Notes under the pieces: model-generated
The model's input: the letters and a program-made list of their open reading frames with translations, nothing else
The model's database searches: none
Told to the model about the DNA's origin: nothing
NCBI RefSeq assembly: GCF_000166715.1
Contig: NZ_AEMI01000016.1
Location: 62,001-126,000, forward strand
Origin: Leuconostoc gelidum subsp. gelidum KCTC 3527
GTDB lineage: Bacteria > Bacillota > Bacilli > Lactobacillales > Lactobacillaceae
Direction of reading: 5' to 3'
Length of the DNA: 64,000 nt
Made by a program: the position numbers and the translations under genes
Part shown: positions 32,836 to 41,508 of the stretch, piece after piece
Layout of the letters: every line of letters starts with the position of its first letter
How positions within the stretch are numbered: the first letter of the stretch is position 1

Positions 32836-33051
32836 AATAACACGTCTCCAAGGACTTGTGAACCGTGTTATTATCATCGGAATAAGGTCCATTATTTTTT
32901 TATGTACGCAAGTGTTTTTAATAGTCCAGGGTAGACTCCTCTAAGACTGACGAAATCATCATCTTAGTTTATACTCCTCATTTTTAATCCGAGGTGGATT
33001 CTCTGAGCGTATTATTTATACCTCAGTAAGTGTTCCCTTTAGGTCACTTGC
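32836..33051 (-). ncRNA. Structured leader RNA with duplicated hairpin units
   Basis: By eye the minus-strand RNA folds as follows. A long-range stem is formed by GCAAGTG-type arms at 33045-33051 and 32908-32914. Unit A has the hairpin CTGAG/CTCAG (33003-33026) and then AATCC/GGATT (32986-33000). Unit B has CTAAGA/TCTTAG (32941-32967) and then AGTC/GACT (32923-32937). Each unit ends in TTAAAAA. After the closing stem comes GTACAT and then a 9-bp hairpin AATAACACG/CGTGTTATT (32836-32872) directly before the start codon. The two units share order and spacing with different paired bases, which argues for structure. Confidence 0.55.
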
Positions 33052-33126
33052 AACCTTATAAGATTAAACAAGACAGAAGAAAACAACAAATAGCAAGACG
33101 GAAACTTATCGATTTCTTCTAAGATC

Positions 33127-33155
33127 ATAATACACAATTATAGTTAAAAATGCAA
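33127..33155 (-). promoter_or_regulatory. Promoter of the structured leader and nuclease-like gene
   Basis: On the minus strand: -35 TTGCAT (33150-33155), 17-nt spacer, -10 TATTAT (33127-33132). It predicts a start near 33119 and a leader of about 286 nt. Confidence 0.6.
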
Positions 33156-33204
33156 ATATTCATTCTTAGTTAATATATTTACGTTAATTTATCTTTCTAC
33201 AAAT

Positions 33205-33246
33205 ATAAAAAAGCCCAACCAGAAATTAATCTAGTTGGGTGTTTTT
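33205..33246 (-). terminator. Terminator of the phage late operon
   Basis: On the minus strand CCCAACTAG (33231-33239) pairs with CTGGTTGGG (33214-33222) and TTTTTTATATTT follows. It lies just after the endolysin stop. Confidence 0.85.
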
Positions 33247-33259
33247 ATATGCTATTTAA

Positions 33260-34132
33260 TTATCCATTTTGTACTTCAGTCATTGGACCAGCCTTTAGCC
33301 ATACTGGTTCGCCACCTATTTGTACTTCAACACTATCAGTATTTGCATCTACGTCACTAACCGTGAACACTTGACCAGCAAATGTGAAGTACGATGTACC
33401 TGCATTTGAGAAGTCTTGATCTTTAGTTGCGATACTATTCTTGTCTGTTTCGGTCAATGGGCCAACTGGAATATAGTTGTTGTAATCAACTGGCAATACA
33501 GACAATCCGTTATTTACTGCATACCAATTACCCTGATATTGTACTAAATCATCAAGCAAGAATGTTCCTGGTATTTTAACCTTTGAACCTTTTTCTAAAT
33601 CTTGATCAGGCGCACTTGGACTAACGTTTGATGACTTACTTGGTGCAGCTTGTGAACTACCACCTGCATAGTGGAAAAAATGATATTCTGGTTGATTATC
33701 AAGTAACCAATAGGCATCATGGCCATGAATATTAATTGCACCATTTACAGCGCCAGCTGTATACCATGAACTATCAATAATATTAATACCATCATCTACA
33801 AATAGACCAGTATGGCTTACACCACCTGCACCAGATCCGTAGTTTTTTCCCCACAAGAAGATATCGCCATCAGCAATATGATCGCCATCAACTTCAACAA
33901 ATCCTGCTGCTTCTAAATCAGCCTTCAAAGTACCAGTATAGTGCGCACGTTGCAAATAGTTAGCGTTCCATGCGCCGGCATGTTCCAACACGTGGTAAAC
34001 AAAACCAGAGCAATCAAACCCCAGTGTACCGCCAATATCTTGACCATCACGTTCGTTCCATTCCATGCTATAAGTTGCACGTCCTAAATATGATTTTGCC
34101 ACCTGTAACGCTGTTTGTGCATCATATCCCAT
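33260..34132 (-). CDS. Endolysin: Amidase_5/NlpC-P60-like with C-terminal SH3-type wall binding
   Basis: A 290-residue endolysin. The N-terminal catalytic domain (about 1-150) has the nucleophile Cys in GFDCSGFVYHVL and the His in GGVSHTGLFVDDG, as in bacteriophage peptidoglycan hydrolases of the Amidase_5/NlpC-P60 type. A Ser/Pro/Lys-rich linker (about 158-180) leads to two beta-rich repeats (about 185-285; LLDDLVQYQGNWYAV and SYFTFAGQVFTVSDVDA) consistent with SH3b-like binding modules. No signal peptide, so it depends on the holin. Stop is followed by the late-operon terminator. Confidence 0.88.
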   Translation of the reverse strand: MGYDAQTALQVAKSYLGRATYSMEWNERDGQDIGGTLGFDCSGFVYHVLEHAGAWNANYLQRAHYTGTLKADLEAAGFVEVDGDHIADGDIFLWGKNYGSGAGGVSHTGLFVDDGINIIDSSWYTAGAVNGAINIHGHDAYWLLDNQPEYHFFHYAGGSSQAAPSKSSNVSPSAPDQDLEKGSKVKIPGTFLLDDLVQYQGNWYAVNNGLSVLPVDYNNYIPVGPLTETDKNSIATKDQDFSNAGTSYFTFAGQVFTVSDVDANTDSVEVQIGGEPVWLKAGPMTEVQNG

Positions 34133-34134
34133 GA

Positions 34135-34482
34135 TTATTTTCCCTCGTCCTCTTCCTGTTTAATAGCTGGGTGCCAATCATGTAGCTTAGCTACTGCTTG
34201 CTCAATCACGGCATCGATTTGCTCATTGCTAAATAACTTGTCAATGTTGTTTGCAAATAGTCGCTGAATTAAGAAACTCTGTGCTGCTTTTTTCTTATCA
34301 ACACTCGTCTCTGCATTATTTTCAGCGAACGTTACGGCTTGGTCAGCCCAATTTGAAAACTGAATCAAGCGCTTGTTTTTCGTGTTGGCATTGATAAATT
34401 TAATGGCAGCGTGTGCCACGGCTGTTAAAATGCCACTCGTCCACAATGCTACTAAAATGCCCATCATATCTGTCTTACTCAT
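34135..34482 (-). CDS. Phage holin (LLH family-like)
   Basis: A 115-residue protein with one N-terminal membrane segment (about 8-30; MGILVALWTSGILTAVAHAA) followed by a long charged cytoplasmic helix region and an acidic end (KQEEDEGK). This is the layout of LLH-type phage holins. It ends 2 nt before the endolysin gene. AAGGAGA precedes the ATG. Confidence 0.8.
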   Translation of the reverse strand: MSKTDMMGILVALWTSGILTAVAHAAIKFINANTKNKRLIQFSNWADQAVTFAENNAETSVDKKKAAQSFLIQRLFANNIDKLFSNEQIDAVIEQAVAKLHDWHPAIKQEEDEGK

Positions 34483-34494
34483 TTTTTCTCCTTC

Positions 34495-34522
34495 AAATAA
34501 AAAAGACGGCTTAGACCGTCTT
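34495..34522 (-). terminator. Intra-operon terminator before the holin gene
   Basis: On the minus strand AAGACGG-TCTAAG-CCGTCTT followed by TTTTTATTT; the stem includes the stop codon of the 34511 gene. It would attenuate lysis-gene expression. Confidence 0.75.
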
Positions 34523-34813
34523 CATCAGTTCATCGATTTTTTCAGTTAGCTTATTGACTTCACCACGCAAGGCTTCATTTTCTTGTGTCAAATTTTTATT
34601 ATCGCTGCGTAATGAAGCAATTTCTTGGCTTAATTGTGATACCTGCGATGATAATTCCTTGACTAACGCGCCTTGTGTGGCAAACATCTCACTAACTGTA
34701 TCATCATGTTTCTGGGTTGTGTCTTCTCGTTTACCACGCCATGCGAAATAGCCTGTGGCAATGGTACCAACTGCACCAAATATGAATGCTAACTGTTCAA
34801 TGGTACTCACCAC
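34511..34813 (-). CDS. Small membrane-anchored coiled-coil phage protein
   Basis: 100 residues: one membrane segment (about 7-25; LAFIFGAVGTIATGYFAW) and then a heptad-patterned coiled coil (about 50-98; LSSQVSQLSQEIASLRSD). It lies in the lysis cassette before the holin. It could be a second holin-like or spanin-like protein; Gram-positive phages do not need spanins, so an antiholin or holin-associated role is as likely. Its start overlaps the previous gene by 17 bases. Confidence 0.7.
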   Translation of the reverse strand: MVSTIEQLAFIFGAVGTIATGYFAWRGKREDTTQKHDDTVSEMFATQGALVKELSSQVSQLSQEIASLRSDNKNLTQENEALRGEVNKLTEKIDELMKTV

Positions 34814-35198
34814 CTTTCAATTTATACCGTGGCTCTTCCCAAGCGCTAAATAGCACATTTGCCGTGATTACCGCAAATATAAATGGCACAATTGTCACGC
34901 TGCTGCGGTAAATGTCGTTCATCGCGTAGCTAACGGTTAATAGCGTCCACATGCCACCCGACAAGGCAATAAGCACTAATCTGATGTAGTGCCAATAAAA
35001 GTCCCACAGCGAGTTAACCAGCAGTGTGGCACCAATTAACAAATAGGCAATACCAACAGGCGCATCATCTAATAAACCAAGCGCTGGCGGCAAACGTAAA
35101 TCGAGTTGCTGATAATGCAGCATGATGATGATGCCAATGATTATTTCTTCAGTGGCAATCGTCACCCACTGGCGATTTTTCCAAAAGTGTTTTTTCAT
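34797..35198 (-). CDS. Polytopic membrane protein in the lysis cassette
   Basis: About 133 residues with four predicted membrane segments (EEIIIGIIIMLHY; APVGIAYLLIGATLLVNSLW; LVLIALSGGMWTLLTVSYA; VTIVPFIFAVITANVLF). The position suggests a holin or holin-like protein. I start it at the ATG at 35198, which overlaps the preceding stop (TGATG); a GTG at 35201 is also possible. Confidence 0.7.
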   Translation of the reverse strand: MKKHFWKNRQWVTIATEEIIIGIIIMLHYQQLDLRLPPALGLLDDAPVGIAYLLIGATLLVNSLWDFYWHYIRLVLIALSGGMWTLLTVSYAMNDIYRSSVTIVPFIFAVITANVLFSAWEEPRYKLKGGEYH

Positions 35199-35356
35199 CA
35201 CGAATCCTGCATATCTTCTTTTTCGGCCGGCTTAGGAGCCTCTTGCAATTGTTCCTGTAATGTCTCCACTTGAGCTGATAACATGGCTGTTTCACGGTTC
35301 TTTTGGCTCAGTTGAAATAATAGGTTATTAATAACTTTTTCTGCGTCTAAGTTCAT
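35198..35356 (-). CDS. Small coiled-coil phage protein (52 aa)
   Basis: A 52-codon ORF between two confident genes, coupled to both by overlaps (TAATG at its start, TGATG at its end), so it is very likely translated. It is predicted helical (MNLDAEKVINNLLFQLSQKN) with an acidic Lys/Pro tail. No family recognised. Confidence 0.65.
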   Translation of the reverse strand: MNLDAEKVINNLLFQLSQKNRETAMLSAQVETLQEQLQEAPKPAEKEDMQDS

Positions 35357-35589
35357 TATTCAGCCTCCTTAGGTGAACCAGTTGCAATTCCCATGATATC
35401 AGCTACTTGAAATACCTTAGCTCTGAAATCTGCTTCTTGTGCTTCCACATTAGCCTTATCAGCTTCATAGGCCACACGATCTTTGACTGCTAATTGAATT
35501 GAAACCGTGTCGTTTAAGTTGGCGTAACCAGTGGCTACCTCAACCCCATTCTTGTCCGTGTAACTTGAATTGAAATTTGCTGAAAACAT
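35356..35589 (-). CDS. Phage hypothetical protein after the tail tip genes
   Basis: 77 residues from the ATG at 35589, which is preceded by AGAGGAGA; the frame is open to 35613. It starts MFSANFNSSYTDKNGVEVATG, a beta-strand-like segment followed by a helical acidic part. Similar short proteins lie after the receptor-binding protein in many Lactobacillales phages. Function unknown. Confidence 0.7.
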   Translation of the reverse strand: MFSANFNSSYTDKNGVEVATGYANLNDTVSIQLAVKDRVAYEADKANVEAQEADFRAKVFQVADIMGIATGSPKEAE

Positions 35590-35611
35590 GTGTAATCTCC
35601 TCTTTCTGTAC

Positions 35612-35639
35612 ATTAAAAGGCTAACCGCTCTGATTAGCC
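35612..35639 (-). terminator. Terminator after the Tal gene
   Basis: On the minus strand GGCTAA (35634-35639) pairs with TTAGCC (35619-35624) and TTTTAAT follows; the stem contains the Tal stop codon. Confidence 0.65.
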
Positions 35640-38600
35640 CCGTTTTAGTTCTGTAATTTGTGTTTGTAATGCTTTAATTGACTGGATTAAGTATCCTGTA
35701 ATCGTGTATACGTCAACGCTTTTTCCGTCTTCACTGACCCAATCCTTTGGAATGTACCATTTGCCATTCACATCATCAATCATGGGTGATACGTGCCTAT
35801 TATTGACATCATCGCCAATGAAGTTATATTGTTTGACATCTACTTTTAGTGTCTCATTTAAGGCGTATTCTTGATTAATGTCGCCAATATGCTCTTTCAA
35901 GCTAACCAGCGAAGATTGGGTAAGAGACCTCACACCTAAGTCAATCTGGTTACCGTTTGAGCCGTAGAAAAACATCTTGCCATTATCGTTTGAAACAATA
36001 GCATGCCCAGTATTCAGCGTGATGTTTCCTGAAATGATTGGGCTATCTGTTTGCACATTGGTATTACTGATATAAACTTTCACACCACTACCATCGTTAG
36101 CTGCAAGTCTCAATGTTCCGCCGGCATTAATGTACATTGGTTTGCTACCATGACCAGAAATAGCATCTGCAAGCACTGTTCCTGTAGTTTCTACACCATC
36201 TTGACCAACATAACTATAAGAAGATGCTTTATCTATTAGGGGTGAACCTGCCAAAAATGACACACTATAATCCGTCATGGTCATATAGTTATCATTCGAA
36301 CCATCTGACCAATTTTTTGAAGACATACTGAAATAGTCAGGTGCTATTCTAAAATCAAAGTTGGCATTAGATGTTGAGCCATTAGTATGGGATATGTTAA
36401 CTTTACCAGATGATATTATAGCCCCTTTTGTGGAATCTATGCTGTAGGTTACGTTACTCAAAATCATCTTATTATTTGCTGCAGTCGTTACTGTATCTGT
36501 TGCAACTGTTGAAGTGTTTAATATGAAACTAGTCTTATCCATATTTATAACATCAGACTTAATCACACCACCCGAAGCGATATTCATTGACCTGTTAACA
36601 TTGAAATTGAATCCAGTAATTGTGTCACCTGTCAGTTTTGATACATCTAGATTAGCAATCTTAGCACTGGTAATGACAGCATTACCAATTTGTGCGGTTC
36701 CAATGGCACCATTAGCAATGTTGGCTTGGCCTACTGTAAATTCATTAGTGATTCTAACCTTACCATCTAATACAATATTCTTACCAGCAATCTGAACACC
36801 AGAACTATCCTGATTGATTAAACTAATAATCTTACCGTTGTTGTCTGTGATAGCTGAACTTATCTGTGATGACGTCTGTGTCTGAATACTTGTGGCTAAC
36901 GTGCTACCTGAGACGATAGACGTTTTACTCAATGCTGTTTGAAAGTTAGCTGAGATGTTACCACTTGAATCACGCACAAAGTTGTTGATGCCGTCTGCGG
37001 TATTTTTGACTTGCGATACGGCACTATCAGTATCACCTACTGTCTTTTTCAAAGCAGTAAACGTTGTGTTGCCATCTAATACAATATTCTTACTAATCAG
37101 TGACATGCTGCTAGAATTTCCAACAATTCCACTGGTGATGTTGCCAATGTTATCGTTGATACCAATGCTCCAATTATCTTTTAATAGAGATAAAACTGTA
37201 TCTGAATCAGTTTTAGTATTTATCTTTGCAATGAGTGAGTCACTGGTTTGAGTAATTGTTGAGTTAACACCATTAACAGCACTAGTGATTGAACTTGTTG
37301 TAAAGTCCTTAGAACTTTGCAAAGTATTAGAATCACCAGTTTTTCTATCAGTTATCTCTTGTTTAACATTACTATTCGTTTGACTGATTGTTGTTACTGA
37401 ATCATTATCGTTTGCATACCAAGGAGACCAAGTTCCAGAATTGAGAGTTCTGACATAGGTTATCTTTACACCAGCAACACCATCATACCAAGCTGTTTGT
37501 TTAATACGACTAGTGTCTGAGGTTCCTTGTTCAACCATCAGATATAGCCATGAGCTTGATGTCGTTGGACCATTGGTCTTGGCTGCAGTTGTGTTAAAGA
37601 AGAACGAGCCTTGCTTAGTATAATCGTTAAAGTTAAGTGAAGAATATGGTTGCCAGAAAGTGGAGTTTTGCAAAGCTGGAATATCAGTACCTTGAACTTT
37701 GCTTAAAGCACCTTCTGCTGTTTGAACACGGGTTGATAAACCAGTGGTTGGATTAGAAACTATACTAGATACACCGTCTGCGGTGACTTTTACTTGTGCT
37801 AGGGCTGATTCTATATCCTCTGGAGCCGGGGTCCAATCAGTTGGTATATTACCTTTTTCAAGTTTTAATCCTACCTGTTGTACATTACCACCAATAGAAC
37901 CTGTTGTTGGTTCAAAACGTATCGAACCAGTCAAACCACTAGTTTTTGTAAATCCAAAAGGCTGTGAATTTATTCTGACCCAGCCACTGTTTGCTGGTAG
38001 GTCTATTATTTTGTAGTTTTGTAATGACACCGAACCACCATAAAAATAAATAGCTATAGGACTCGTGCCAGTATTTCTAACCCAAGCAGACATGACAAAT
38101 TTATCATCAACTGATTGTATAACGCCTTGACTTTCTAATGCACTATTATTATATTTAGGACCGCGCCATTGGCTAGCTGTTTGTACAGCGTCTAATCCTT
38201 GGTACACATCTTTTACTAAATCACCACCAATAACCCAATTACCATTGCCAGAAAAGTCTTTAGTTCCTAAAAATAGGTTTCTACCACCGACCGAAAGGTT
38301 ATCAACCTTAGTAACAGTAGCATCAAACCCGTCAGCGCGTTGTTGTAATGTACTAATTGAACCTGATTGCTTACCTTGAATAGTTTGCAAATCACTTACA
38401 GTTTGCTTCGTTCCGCTGGCGTCTGATTCAATTGTGTTCATACGAGAATCTTGTGAGGTATCTTTTTGCTTGATAGCGACAATATCTTGTTTCGACTGGT
38501 TGGCTGTTTGTGTTACGTTGTTGACGTTAGTTGTCAACTCACCTGTCTTAGTGTTGTAATCACTCTGGCTAACCTTATTTTTCAGACCATCTACTGCGGT

Positions 38601-41495
38601 TTGTGCAGTCGTTTGTGCTGTACTGATACGACCGTTTGCGTCAGTCTTATAACTACTAAAGTCACTCTTAACGCCAGATACGGAGGTTTCGATAGTCCCC
38701 ATTCTGGCGTCTTGCTTACCATCTTTCGTTTGAATATCAGTGATTGATTGCTTTGTTCCATTTACATCACTAGTGATTTGGTTAATCTTATCAGAGTGAC
38801 TATCTTGCGTTGTCTCGATGTCACTTATGCTTTGCTTAGTTCCGTCAACATCACTTGATATACTGTTAATCTTAGAGGCTTGGCTCGTGGCTGTTTTTTT
38901 AATGTCAACAATATCCGTAGCCTGTGAATCAGCCGTTTGTTTAACCTGTGTATATTTTGTTGATAAATCGCCAGTCTTTTGGTCATAGTCAGTTTGTGAT
39001 ACTTTAGTTTCAACAAGTCCCAAAGCTTGTATTGCGTCTGTTTGTGCCTTAGAAACCTTGCCATCGTTAGTCGTCTGATACTGCGAGATGGTTTCTTTAA
39101 TTTGGTTATCTTTAGTCGTGTAGTCTAAAACAACATCTTCTGGAGCTGGAGTCCAATCAGTCGGTATAGCGCCTATTTCTAACTTAGGTAATTTAATGTA
39201 TACATCTAAAGCAACGTCAATACTATTAAAGTAAATAATAACTGGCTTTACGCCAGTAGCAGTAGCAGTTCCTGTTGATGAAACTCTAGTCCAATCTGTT
39301 GGAACGTTTCCAGATGGCTTATTAAATGGTGATGAGTATTCAATGCCAACCTGTGAATAAACACCGGTTCCTTTAATATCAAAACTAAATGCCCATTGTT
39401 GACCTTTTGTAATTATATTACTGACATTATTAACCTGTGAAAAATATATACCGGCATACTCTGAACCGCCCTTTGGTGATGTTATATGCCACATATTAGT
39501 AGTGCTATCATAAGTAACTTTGGTTGACGTTACAGGTTCATTCTTACCTACATCCCACGATAAGGTTTTTGAGTTTAATAGTAGGTTTCTACCACCGACG
39601 CTAATAGCATTAATCGTATCAGTAATGTCACTTTTAGCCTGATTAACTGCATTAGTGGACTTAGTGTCTAATTCACTAACTGCATTCTGTCGGTCTGTAA
39701 CCTCTTTGGCTATTGTGTTTAGTGCGTCAGACTTAGCTTGATTAGCATAAGTTTGTGCTTGTGAATTAGCAGCAGCTACCGCAGCGTTACGAGCTGATGC
39801 CTCGCTGGCAATACCGTTTGTTAAGTCTGTTTTAGCAGCTGACAAGGCGTTCTGCGCTTGATTGAATTGAGATACTGCTTCACTCTTAGCGTTCGTCTCT
39901 GCTGTATTAGCTGCTTCCACTGCCTGTGACTTTGCTGTTGCAATATCATTTACTAGACCTTGCTTCACTTCTTCAACGTGTTCTTTGGCTTGTGTGACTG
40001 CGTCTAATACTTTTTTATTAATATCAGCACCCATTGATGGGTTAATTTTTTCAACCCACTCACCATCAGTATACGAATACATGTGAGTACCATCAGATAG
40101 TTTAACCCAACCTATATCACCCTCTACCACATTATCTGGTAAGTCTTGTACGCTATCAACAGTGTATGTTGTCGTTTTTCCATCAGCACTTGTTTGGGCA
40201 TGAATTGCCTTTTCCTGTGCTGTTACCGCTTGTTGATAAGCAGCATCCGCTTGTGCTTTAGCATAATCAGCAGCTTCTTGAACTACTGTTACGTCCTTCT
40301 TGATTAAGGTAATGACATTAGCACTTTTGTTCATATTATCAGTGAAGATAGAACTAAATTCACCCAACACAAAGGTGTTAGTTTCAGGACTTGCAAATGA
40401 TGTGCTTTTTTGAATAACCTTAGAAGTTACTAATATTTCAGGTTTCACATGAAAGTCTTGAACAGCTATGGTATCTCCTATACCAACGATTTGGTCGTGT
40501 AATGGTGTCACGGTATAGTTAAATCTAGGGTGATTGAAGATAGACATTTGAGCATTAGCCCATGTTAACAAGGCCTGTGGCTCACTTAATAGGGTGTTAG
40601 TAATACTACCCTCTAAGTACACTGGTTGTTGTTGGCTAGCACCTATTGCGTACTGTAGCCCGTTAGCGTTGTCATCAACAATATACTCCATACCATTGTT
40701 AACACTACCAATGTGACCCTTAGTTGGGTCTGTATCGTTAGTTAAACCTGTGACGTACAACTTAGTGTAAATCGTGTCTGATAATTCTTGGGCATTGATA
40801 TTTTCAAAGCCCTTAGCTCCGCCATAACGGATTAATTCCCCATTGTCTTGACCAATATGACCGAAGTAAATAATACGGTCGGATATATTACCAGATTCAT
40901 CTAATTCAATCCAGCTGTCCACGTCCACATCATATTTAGTTTGTAAATCTTGCAATACCGCTTGTAGGCTGGTATTTGTACTAACAGTGTAGTCAATTAC
41001 AGTAGCTAAATCATCTTGAATGACTACTGAAAACGGTGCATTCTTGTAGAGGCTATTAACCACAGTCGGTAGATTAGCCTGTTTGAACGTTGTTTCAGCG
41101 TTAATAATCTGCTTACCTAACTCATAGATAGCTGTATTGACACCACTTATGGTTACGAAGCCACTATTACGGTCTGTTTCAGCAGTAATCACTTTCATCA
41201 AGTAGTAATGATTATTGACATCGTCGAAGTACATTAAGTAGTCGTTAGTTGATATACCACTACCTAAATCAGTAGCTTCAACACTAACCGTGATTGAGTG
41301 TCCCCATTGCTTAGCATTACCCTGCTTGTCGTACTCATTAAATGCCATTGCTGTTGAATTTGTAGGGTCTGAACTATTATCAGTGGCTATTTGTTGGGTA
41401 ATTGTGTCAGCAAAAAAAGCGGTACTTCCTTGGCCGTTATTTAGGGTTAACTTACCCTTTACTTGTAGGCTTTCATTTAATACCGTATAAGCCAT
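35634..41495 (-). CDS. Tail-associated (Tal)/receptor-binding tail tip protein
   Basis: A 1953-residue protein. Residues about 1-400 match the phage minor structural protein N-terminal region (gp44-like hub; SLQVKGKL, ADTITQQIATDN, GVNTAIYELGKQI). A long middle part contains Ala/Gln/Asn coiled coils with heptad-like repeats (QASKINSISSDVDGTKQSI). Two copies of a carbohydrate-binding-like module each begin SVGGRNL and end IPTDWTPAPED (about 635-780 and about 1065-1225). The C-terminus (about 1860-1953; SLKEHIGDI, IKALQTQITELKRG) looks like a chaperone-type or trimerising tail. It probably forms the tail tip and recognises the host wall. Confidence 0.85.
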   Translation of the reverse strand: MAYTVLNESLQVKGKLTLNNGQGSTAFFADTITQQIATDNSSDPTNSTAMAFNEYDKQGNAKQWGHSITVSVEATDLGSGISTNDYLMYFDDVNNHYYLMKVITAETDRNSGFVTISGVNTAIYELGKQIINAETTFKQANLPTVVNSLYKNAPFSVVIQDDLATVIDYTVSTNTSLQAVLQDLQTKYDVDVDSWIELDESGNISDRIIYFGHIGQDNGELIRYGGAKGFENINAQELSDTIYTKLYVTGLTNDTDPTKGHIGSVNNGMEYIVDDNANGLQYAIGASQQQPVYLEGSITNTLLSEPQALLTWANAQMSIFNHPRFNYTVTPLHDQIVGIGDTIAVQDFHVKPEILVTSKVIQKSTSFASPETNTFVLGEFSSIFTDNMNKSANVITLIKKDVTVVQEAADYAKAQADAAYQQAVTAQEKAIHAQTSADGKTTTYTVDSVQDLPDNVVEGDIGWVKLSDGTHMYSYTDGEWVEKINPSMGADINKKVLDAVTQAKEHVEEVKQGLVNDIATAKSQAVEAANTAETNAKSEAVSQFNQAQNALSAAKTDLTNGIASEASARNAAVAAANSQAQTYANQAKSDALNTIAKEVTDRQNAVSELDTKSTNAVNQAKSDITDTINAISVGGRNLLLNSKTLSWDVGKNEPVTSTKVTYDSTTNMWHITSPKGGSEYAGIYFSQVNNVSNIITKGQQWAFSFDIKGTGVYSQVGIEYSSPFNKPSGNVPTDWTRVSSTGTATATGVKPVIIYFNSIDVALDVYIKLPKLEIGAIPTDWTPAPEDVVLDYTTKDNQIKETISQYQTTNDGKVSKAQTDAIQALGLVETKVSQTDYDQKTGDLSTKYTQVKQTADSQATDIVDIKKTATSQASKINSISSDVDGTKQSISDIETTQDSHSDKINQITSDVNGTKQSITDIQTKDGKQDARMGTIETSVSGVKSDFSSYKTDANGRISTAQTTAQTAVDGLKNKVSQSDYNTKTGELTTNVNNVTQTANQSKQDIVAIKQKDTSQDSRMNTIESDASGTKQTVSDLQTIQGKQSGSISTLQQRADGFDATVTKVDNLSVGGRNLFLGTKDFSGNGNWVIGGDLVKDVYQGLDAVQTASQWRGPKYNNSALESQGVIQSVDDKFVMSAWVRNTGTSPIAIYFYGGSVSLQNYKIIDLPANSGWVRINSQPFGFTKTSGLTGSIRFEPTTGSIGGNVQQVGLKLEKGNIPTDWTPAPEDIESALAQVKVTADGVSSIVSNPTTGLSTRVQTAEGALSKVQGTDIPALQNSTFWQPYSSLNFNDYTKQGSFFFNTTAAKTNGPTTSSSWLYLMVEQGTSDTSRIKQTAWYDGVAGVKITYVRTLNSGTWSPWYANDNDSVTTISQTNSNVKQEITDRKTGDSNTLQSSKDFTTSSITSAVNGVNSTITQTSDSLIAKINTKTDSDTVLSLLKDNWSIGINDNIGNITSGIVGNSSSMSLISKNIVLDGNTTFTALKKTVGDTDSAVSQVKNTADGINNFVRDSSGNISANFQTALSKTSIVSGSTLATSIQTQTSSQISSAITDNNGKIISLINQDSSGVQIAGKNIVLDGKVRITNEFTVGQANIANGAIGTAQIGNAVITSAKIANLDVSKLTGDTITGFNFNVNRSMNIASGGVIKSDVINMDKTSFILNTSTVATDTVTTAANNKMILSNVTYSIDSTKGAIISSGKVNISHTNGSTSNANFDFRIAPDYFSMSSKNWSDGSNDNYMTMTDYSVSFLAGSPLIDKASSYSYVGQDGVETTGTVLADAISGHGSKPMYINAGGTLRLAANDGSGVKVYISNTNVQTDSPIISGNITLNTGHAIVSNDNGKMFFYGSNGNQIDLGVRSLTQSSLVSLKEHIGDINQEYALNETLKVDVKQYNFIGDDVNNRHVSPMIDDVNGKWYIPKDWVSEDGKSVDVYTITGYLIQSIKALQTQITELKRG

Positions 41496-41508
41496 GTGCT
41501 TCCTTTCA

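Noticed and set aside
36051-38747. Plus-strand ORFs of 60-98 aa inside the Tal gene (and similar ones inside the tape measure, Dit and terminase genes)
   Set aside because: All are antisense shadows of long repetitive minus-strand genes, without ribosome-binding sites or protein-like composition.
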